From positions 8,053 through 72,052 of the forward strand of contig CAZBBA010000011.1 in assembly GCA_964490015.1 (NCBI GenBank): a stretch of 64,000 bases of DNA, in the 5' to 3' direction. Positions 59,209 through 64,000 of this stretch are shown here, piece by piece (within the stretch, counting starts at the first letter, position 1; the number at the start of each line of letters is the position of its first letter). The stretch is from Perlabentimonas sp964490015. Its GTDB lineage: Bacteria > Bacteroidota > Bacteroidia > Bacteroidales > Tenuifilaceae. The notes under the pieces are model-generated. The model was not told the origin of the DNA. It saw only the letters and a program-made list of their open reading frames with translations, and ran no database searches. Both the position numbers and the translations under genes were made by a program.

Positions 59209-60432
59209 TTATTGCTTCAGAATCCAGATGTTGGGGTACTTCAGTTTCCATTGATTCATGGAATCAACGGCCTGTTCACGGGTTAAAAATGAGCCCAGCG
59301 AAACGGCGTGCATTCCTGTTGGCTGCACAATTACCTTGGAGTTATATCCCGAAGCCTTCATATCCTTAGCGTATTTTTCGGCATAATCGGCGTTTCTAAA
59401 GCTGCCCACTATTAAATGAAACATCCCCTCTTGAGGGTAAGCAATGCTCACTTTAGTTTCATCGGCAGGTTTGGTTTGTGCAATACGTTTCTCCACTGTT
59501 TTTTGGTTTTGGCTGGGTTCTTCAGCAGGGGGCGTTTTGTCCATCTCCTGACTCAACTTTTTAAACTCATCCTCAAATTTACCCCTCTCCGAATCGGCAG
59601 GTTGGGTTGTAGCGATAGTCAGTGCTTTTGGTGAAACAACAGCTATGGGCGCTTTTTCTTTTTTCCCCGAAGAGAATGCTCCTTGACTATAAAGATACCA
59701 GATACTCGCCATTATTGTTACAAAACCAACACCAATAAGTGAACCATATAAAATTGCCTTGCCAGTTCCTGTTGAGGCGCTTTGTTTGGGTACTTTCTTC
59801 GCAGGGGCTGGTGGTGGGGTAAAGGTTTTCTTGGCCACTGGTTTACTTAAATTTGCTTGAGGTTTTTCTTCTTCGCTTTTTGGAGGTTCAATGGATTCTG
59901 GCTTTTTATTTATTTCCTCTTTTTCGGGCATTGCCTGGGATTTCTCTTCTGGCTTAACTTCGTTGGGTTTTGGCTCCGGTTTTTCCTCTTTAATTTTTGG
60001 CTCTTTACTTTTTTCTTGAGTAGAGTCATCAATAATGGGAGTAACATCTTTTGGCGAAGTAGGTTTTTCAACTTTTTCTTTGGTAGGTTTTACCGTTGGA
60101 GAAATGTCGGTTGTAAACTGTATACTTCCCCTGTTATCGAGTATAAGCGACCCTAAACCTTCAACAGCAAAAGTTTTTTTGGTTTGTAACTTGTCCCTTA
60201 TGGTGTCTATAAATTTGGTGAGATCCTCTTTTGCCTGATCTTTGCCAATTTTTTTGAATGCGGCCAGCGAGTCCTCAACCATTCCATCGTTATACCTTAG
60301 AAATGGGCTAAAAGTAACATTGCTGGCCTTAAACACTCCTGTCCCATCGTCTTTTACTAGAAATGCCCCAAAATCGGGGAGGATTACGCGGGCGTTTTTT
60401 TCAATTAGTTCTCGTAGGAATTGAGTATCCAT
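59209..60432 (-). CDS. HU-CCDC81 / SPOR envelope protein
   Basis: 407 residues in order: N-terminal HU-like CCDC81 domain (about 1-105, RVILPDFGAFLVKDDGTG; FAVEGLGSLILDNRG), a long Pro/Glu/Lys-rich linker (about 110-215), one membrane helix (about 228-250, ILYGSLIGVGFVTIMASIWY), a polar spacer and a C-terminal SPOR domain (about 335-407, FHLIVGSFRNADYAEKYAKD) that binds denuded peptidoglycan. The membrane helix puts HU in the cytoplasm and SPOR in the periplasm. Known for Bacteroidota as a possible tether between division-site wall and cytoplasm; the partner of the HU domain is unproven. Confidence 0.88.
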   Translation of the reverse strand: MDTQFLRELIEKNARVILPDFGAFLVKDDGTGVFKASNVTFSPFLRYNDGMVEDSLAAFKKIGKDQAKEDLTKFIDTIRDKLQTKKTFAVEGLGSLILDNRGSIQFTTDISPTVKPTKEKVEKPTSPKDVTPIIDDSTQEKSKEPKIKEEKPEPKPNEVKPEEKSQAMPEKEEINKKPESIEPPKSEEEKPQANLSKPVAKKTFTPPPAPAKKVPKQSASTGTGKAILYGSLIGVGFVTIMASIWYLYSQGAFSSGKKEKAPIAVVSPKALTIATTQPADSERGKFEDEFKKLSQEMDKTPPAEEPSQNQKTVEKRIAQTKPADETKVSIAYPQEGMFHLIVGSFRNADYAEKYAKDMKASGYNSKVIVQPTGMHAVSLGSFLTREQAVDSMNQWKLKYPNIWILKQ

Positions 60433-60621
60433 TATGCAAAAGATTTCGGTTTAAGAATCGGGGAAGTATCATCAGCCAAATTTAAAAAAAATGTGCTAAA
60501 GATCTTATATTTTTGGTATAGTACTGTAATTCCGTTGGCAAAACGCATTACCTCAGCAAAATATTATTACGTTGTTTAACAATTACAATATTAGTTTAAC
60601 GCATTTATGATTTTAATACTA

Positions 60622-61002
60622 CTACCGTGGACAAACCTCTTCAATTAGGGATAACACCTTTGAAATGGAGTAAGGTTTGGTCATAAGCTGGTTGAACCCC
60701 ACATCCTTAAAATCATCAAAAAAAGTAAGCGGATTATGTGCTGTTAGTGCAATAATTGGAATGCTCTTTTTGGGTTCGGGAAATTTTTCACGAATGTACC
60801 TGGTTGTTTCAAGGCCATTCATGATGGGCATTTCAATATCCATTAGAATAAGGTCGATAGAATTGTTTTTGAAGATATCGATGGCTTGCTGACCATTCTC
60901 GGCCTCAAGGCAATGTGCGCTTATCTTTTTAACAATCTCCTTAATCAGTAACCTGTTAACAAAAATATCGTCAACAATTAGTAATTTGTATTTATGTTCC
61001 AT
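60622..61002 (-). CDS. Single-domain response regulator
   Basis: 126 residues from ATG 61002, one receiver domain: acidic pair DD after LLIVD, phospho-acceptor Asp in LILMDIEMPIMNG, Thr/Ser in ALTAHN and the Lys in LMTKPYS. No output domain, as in CheY/Spo0F. A perfect -7 box TAAATTTG is at 61030-61023, so the TTG start upstream is not used. It probably receives phosphate from a kinase outside the window. Confidence 0.92.
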   Translation of the reverse strand: MEHKYKLLIVDDIFVNRLLIKEIVKKISAHCLEAENGQQAIDIFKNNSIDLILMDIEMPIMNGLETTRYIREKFPEPKKSIPIIALTAHNPLTFFDDFKDVGFNQLMTKPYSISKVLSLIEEVCPR

Positions 61003-61022
61003 TTTTAGCAATAGTGTGGGTG

Positions 61023-61030
61023 CAAATTTA
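61023..61030 (-). promoter_or_regulatory. -7 box TAAATTTG of the response regulator gene
   Basis: Perfect TAnnTTTG on the minus strand, 20 nt before ATG 61002. It lies just beyond the 3' end of the Crp/Fnr gene (stop near 61037). Confidence 0.6.
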
Positions 61031-61036
61031 ACTTTT

Positions 61037-61732
61037 CTATCCTAACCTGCTTAATGTTTTCAGTATATTAAAGCTGTTAATCGAAAATACATTACGGTTC
61101 ATATCTATAATCTTGTCGTTCTTAAATTCAGATAGTGTTCGTATTAGACTCTCCTTAGTCGTTCCCGCAAGTTCTGCCAGTTCCTGACGGGTTAGGGGAA
61201 TGGAAAACTCGTTGCTGTAGAAAATATCCTGTGAAAAGTAAAGTATTATATCGGCTACTCTACCCGGTAATTGCTTGGAAAGAAGGCTTGATAACCGACT
61301 GATATTGAATAGGTTTTCGGCGCTGATACGTAGGTTTATCTCGCTGGCAAACCGTTGATTGCTCTCCATAAGCCAACGAAGGGTTTCTACCGAAATAGTT
61401 CTAACTGAGGTAGTCTCCATGGAGCAAACCGAGTACTCGTAAATTTCGCTGGCTAGAGCCGAGGAGACACCAACAAAACTACCAGGTTGTGCAACCCTTA
61501 GTATAAGATGTTTCCCCTTCCGCATCTCGCGGGTTACCTTAACTAACCCCGACAGGACAAGAGCCACTTCGGTAACCCTGGAGCCTTGTTTGAAGATTGT
61601 ATCGCGTTTCCCAAACTCAGTTCGGTTCGACTCTTCGTAGAAACGGGCAAGCTCGGCAGCTGTTAAAACTTCTTCAATGTTAAAGGTAGGTTTAGTAGTT
61701 TCTTGTAAAACAATGTTTTCCGGGGTATTCAT
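61037..61732 (-). CDS. Crp/Fnr family transcriptional regulator
   Basis: 231 residues: N-terminal cyclic-nucleotide-binding-like beta roll (about 30-130, VALVLSGLVKVTRE; HLILRVAQPGSFVG) and C-terminal winged helix (about 165-231, LTRQELAELAGTTKESLIRTLSEF). There is no N-terminal FNR-type Cys cluster, so it is not an iron-sulfur FNR; the ligand is unknown. It lies between two single-domain response regulators: the 60622 gene downstream on the same strand and the 61888 gene, which is divergent from it. Confidence 0.92.
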   Translation of the reverse strand: MNTPENIVLQETTKPTFNIEEVLTAAELARFYEESNRTEFGKRDTIFKQGSRVTEVALVLSGLVKVTREMRKGKHLILRVAQPGSFVGVSSALASEIYEYSVCSMETTSVRTISVETLRWLMESNQRFASEINLRISAENLFNISRLSSLLSKQLPGRVADIILYFSQDIFYSNEFSIPLTRQELAELAGTTKESLIRTLSEFKNDKIIDMNRNVFSINSFNILKTLSRLG

Positions 61733-61854
61733 ATTTCACCATTTTTTTATTATGCTTTCATAAATATAATTAAATTTTTTTTAAATGATTCAAATCACCG
61801 TTTTTTAGTGAGCAAGGTCATTAAAATATTCTTGCATCAACTTTTTATTACTTG

Positions 61855-61862
61855 TACTTTTG
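61855..61862 (+). promoter_or_regulatory. -7 box TACTTTTG of the second response regulator gene
   Basis: Perfect TAnnTTTG, 25 nt before ATG 61888; a T-rich -33-like element (CTTTTT) lies about 10-15 nt upstream. Confidence 0.65.
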
Positions 61863-61887
61863 ATTAATCAATTTATAATTTTTTTCT

Positions 61888-62250
61888 ATGATACTTATTG
61901 TTGACGATTCTACCACAAATCAAGTTTTGCTTGAGGCTATCCTTCAGGAGGAGGGCTACGAAACCATTACTGCCTTTGGGGCAAAGGAAGCTTTTAGGGT
62001 TATCGAACGGAATAAACCCGAGTTGATTCTTCTGGATTTGCTGATGCCCGAGGTAAGCGGGTTTGAGTTTTTAAAACAGATTAAGGTGAAACCAACCACT
62101 GCCGATATTCCAGTTATTGTTGTGTCGGCCGTTGGTTCAAGTGAGAATATTGAACTTGCCAAGCAGCTTGGTGCCGTTGAGTTTTTTAGTAAACCCATCG
62201 ATATTTCGGTATTGGTAAATACGGTTAAACGTATGGTAATGGTTGGCTAA
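61888..62250 (+). CDS. Single-domain response regulator (CheY-like)
   Basis: 120 residues, a complete receiver: ILIVDDSTTN at the N-terminus with the acidic pair, phospho-acceptor Asp in LILLDLLMPEVSG, VVSAVGSS (Ser/Thr position) and Lys in FFSKPIDI. No output domain. It starts the plus-strand unit that continues into the large helical signalling protein at 62347, so it may be its cognate CheY-like partner. Confidence 0.92.
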   Translation: MILIVDDSTTNQVLLEAILQEEGYETITAFGAKEAFRVIERNKPELILLDLLMPEVSGFEFLKQIKVKPTTADIPVIVVSAVGSSENIELAKQLGAVEFFSKPIDISVLVNTVKRMVMVG

Positions 62251-62346
62251 TCTTTGTAACAGTTGTTTCACAAGCTTTTTTCGTAGTGAACGTTGAACAT
62301 TCATGGGTATATTATTTTTTTGCCTAAGAGTGATAATCCTAAAAGC

Positions 62347-64000
62347 ATGAAAAACCCTAAACCGGATAAATCTATGGATCCAAGATCAAAATTTTCTATC
62401 AGAGAGTTTATAGATGTTTTTGTGGGGATTGATGAGCAGATTTTGCAGCTCCATCAGTGTTCATCCGACGATTTTTTGGGTCTAAATTCCGATTTTAAGC
62501 AGTACTACCGACAGGCTAAAGCCATATCCGATAATGCCTCACAAATATTTAATGCCCTTACCGAAGCCGAGACCAAAGCGCTTTTACGCGATATTGAAGC
62601 TCTATATAAGGACTTAAAGCAAATTCAACTTCAGTTTGCAAGCCACCTTAATAGCACTATTGCATTCCTGCAAGATATAATGCATCTCCAGGGAAAGCTT
62701 TTTCTTCCCATTAAGAATTTGAATCAGGATCTTCTTACGCTTAAGTTTTTGCTTGCCAATCTAAAAATATCTAATTCTACGCTGAATACCCCCAAGGGCG
62801 AAAATCTTGAAACGCTACTTCATCGATACAACGAGGTAATAAATGAGTTTAAGATTTGTGGATTCCAGAACGAGGGTAACCTCGAGCAGCTCAAGGATAC
62901 GGTTTCAAAAACGCTAAGCCATTTTGTGGCCATAAGTGAGAGCAGCTTAACCGATCTCGATAAGATTCTGAACAACATTCACTACGGTATTATACTTTTT
63001 GCCGAAAAGCACGAGGAGGTTGCTCGTCAGATCCCCGAGTTGACCCAAAAAACAGAGAACTCATCAAAGAGCATTGCCGATATTATCACAAATCTGCAGT
63101 ACCACGATATTATCAGGCAAAAAATGGAACATGTGCAGGCCACCCATAAGAGGCTCCTCGACGATCTGGAAGCGACGGCCAACGAGAAAAGCGAGGAGGA
63201 TGTTGCTAAACAACAAAACCTTCTGATTCGTATTCGCGACATAGCTAATCTGCAGTCGGCACAACTGGTATATGCCAACAAGGAGTACCAGCAGGCGGTT
63301 GAGGTAATTACCGATAAATTTCTTGCCATCAGCAGCGATATGTCAACCATCGCCTCGATGTGTCAAGGGATTAATGCCTCGCAGGATAACTCAGATGAAC
63401 TTTACTTATCGAGCCTTATTGATAAGATGCAGAATTCCTCAATTGTGCTAAATAGGTTTGTTGAGGCAAGCAATACATTTACCCAACACATCGACATAAT
63501 TACTGGGCAAATAATGCAAACCCGCGAGAGTATTAACAAGTTTTCGCTATCGCTGGGCCAGTTAAAAGAGATTACCGGGCAAACCCTTGCGGTCTTTGCA
63601 GGGGTCAATCAGGATAATAAAGAGGTTACCGAATCGCTTAAGCAGGTTGAGAGTTTATACCGCGACGTGGAACGATTTGAGGGCATTATTCAGCAAGTAT
63701 TTAAGAGCATTGTTGGCGCTCGGGGTAAGCTGCTCCCCGACATTGGGCACAACCTATTGGGTTCCACAAGTGAAGGCCTATTTATTCAGGCCGCCCAGTC
63801 AATGAGCAGTATCATAAATCAGCTCAATCAGAAACTCCTGGTAATTAAATCGTTGATCGATCACAATCTGGCTAGCAGTAAAACCATATCAGCCGACGTA
63901 CGAGAATCGATCAATAAGATTAGGTATTATGATTTTTTTGAGAGAGTAATTGTTGATATTATCGCAGAATTTAACCATATTTACCAAATGCTCAAGTCCG
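62347..64000 (+). CDS. Large helical signalling protein (chemotaxis-receptor-like), cut by window end
   Basis: A single open frame from ATG 62347 (or ATG 62374) to the end of the window: about 551 codons with no stop. It is entirely alpha-helical and polar, with heptad patterns and no membrane helix or catalytic motif in the visible part. ITNLQYHDIIRQKMEHVQAT near residue 250 recalls the hairpin region of methyl-accepting chemotaxis proteins and CheZ-like LQFQD-type motifs. It follows a CheY-like regulator by 96 bp. It could be a cytoplasmic chemoreceptor or a phosphatase/scaffold; the C-terminal domain is missing. Confidence 0.72.
   Translation, partial: MKNPKPDKSMDPRSKFSIREFIDVFVGIDEQILQLHQCSSDDFLGLNSDFKQYYRQAKAISDNASQIFNALTEAETKALLRDIEALYKDLKQIQLQFASHLNSTIAFLQDIMHLQGKLFLPIKNLNQDLLTLKFLLANLKISNSTLNTPKGENLETLLHRYNEVINEFKICGFQNEGNLEQLKDTVSKTLSHFVAISESSLTDLDKILNNIHYGIILFAEKHEEVARQIPELTQKTENSSKSIADIITNLQYHDIIRQKMEHVQATHKRLLDDLEATANEKSEEDVAKQQNLLIRIRDIANLQSAQLVYANKEYQQAVEVITDKFLAISSDMSTIASMCQGINASQDNSDELYLSSLIDKMQNSSIVLNRFVEASNTFTQHIDIITGQIMQTRESINKFSLSLGQLKEITGQTLAVFAGVNQDNKEVTESLKQVESLYRDVERFEGIIQQVFKSIVGARGKLLPDIGHNLLGSTSEGLFIQAAQSMSSIINQLNQKLLVIKSLIDHNLASSKTISADVRESINKIRYYDFFERVIVDIIAEFNHIYQMLKS

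Noticed and set aside
5401..61011. Upstream TTG starts for several genes (folC 8412, mgsA 42851, the 5425 frame, 54630, 54777, 61011, 13960)
   Set aside because: The TTG is part of, or overlaps, a TAnnTTTG box or adds residues unlike the family. The next ATG fits the expected transcript start.
63027..63350. Minus-strand open frames near the end of the window
   Set aside because: They are shadows of the long plus-strand frame starting at 62347, which reads as an amphipathic helical protein and does not end before 64000.

Overview
The window is chromosomal DNA from a Bacteroidota bacterium, most likely of the Bacteroidales/Marinilabiliales type. The evidence is a recurring TAnnTTTG -7 promoter box just upstream of start codons, almost no Shine-Dalgarno sequences, two TonB-dependent receptors, a type IX secretion tail on one secreted enzyme, a HU-CCDC81/SPOR envelope protein, DUF4199, and the short Bacteroidales-type SerA. 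It is mostly ordinary, densely packed chromosome. There is one 100-N assembly gap at 13308-13407, one tRNA, two probable structural RNAs (6S and SRP RNA), and no insertion sequence, prophage or CRISPR array.

Layout. 1-3.0 kb: serC (cut by the window edge), serA and a DUF1015 gene, ended by a strong terminator. 3.1-8.4 kb: YggS, a dihydroorotate-dehydrogenase-like protein, an unknown cytoplasmic protein, an unknown lipoprotein with a secreted partner, and folC. 8.6-13.3 kb: phoH, a SixA-type phosphatase, ppk1 and ppx (polyphosphate metabolism), running into the gap. 13.4-18.5 kb: a truncated class II Fic protein, a phospholipase C/P1-nuclease-like exported protein, an M28 peptidase, a membrane protein and a tiny Cys/His-repeat lipoprotein. 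18.7-25.9 kb: a TonB receptor, an ECF sigma/anti-sigma/DUF4097 operon, a TspO-like protein, a T9SS-tailed alkaline-phosphatase-superfamily protein and a PLD-like protein. 25.9-33.4 kb: a small repeat cluster next to tRNA-Arg(ACG), rplS, a C69 dipeptidase, anmK, an M23 peptidase and zapA with a coiled-coil partner. 33.4-41.3 kb: 6S RNA, rny with a hairpin-rich leader, a complete four-gene set for a UDP-diacetamido-glucuronic acid, a sugar-nucleotide epimerase and an MTA/SAH nucleosidase. 41.6-51.9 kb: mgsA, a TPR protein, a BlaI/BlaR1-TonB pair with a visible operator, a nitrilase, trkA, SRP RNA, DUF4199, a glycosyltransferase and a phosphofructokinase with pyrophosphate-type active-site residues. 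51.9-64 kb: a TonB receptor with a His-rich partner (probable zinc or other metal uptake), a PNPOx-like protein, microproteins, a radical-SAM/lipoprotein maturation system with a nitroreductase, a YgjP-like peptidase, the HU-CCDC81/SPOR protein, two single-domain response regulators flanking a Crp/Fnr regulator, and a large helical signalling protein that runs off the end.

The most interesting parts are the rSAM/lipoprotein system (56.2-58.5 kb), the BlaI operator palindromes (45.97 kb), the rny leader, the tRNA-Arg repeat cluster, the pyrophosphate-type PFK and an unexplained 102-nt inverted-repeat element at 55.9 kb. No function was checked against a database; assignments rest on visible motifs and family knowledge.
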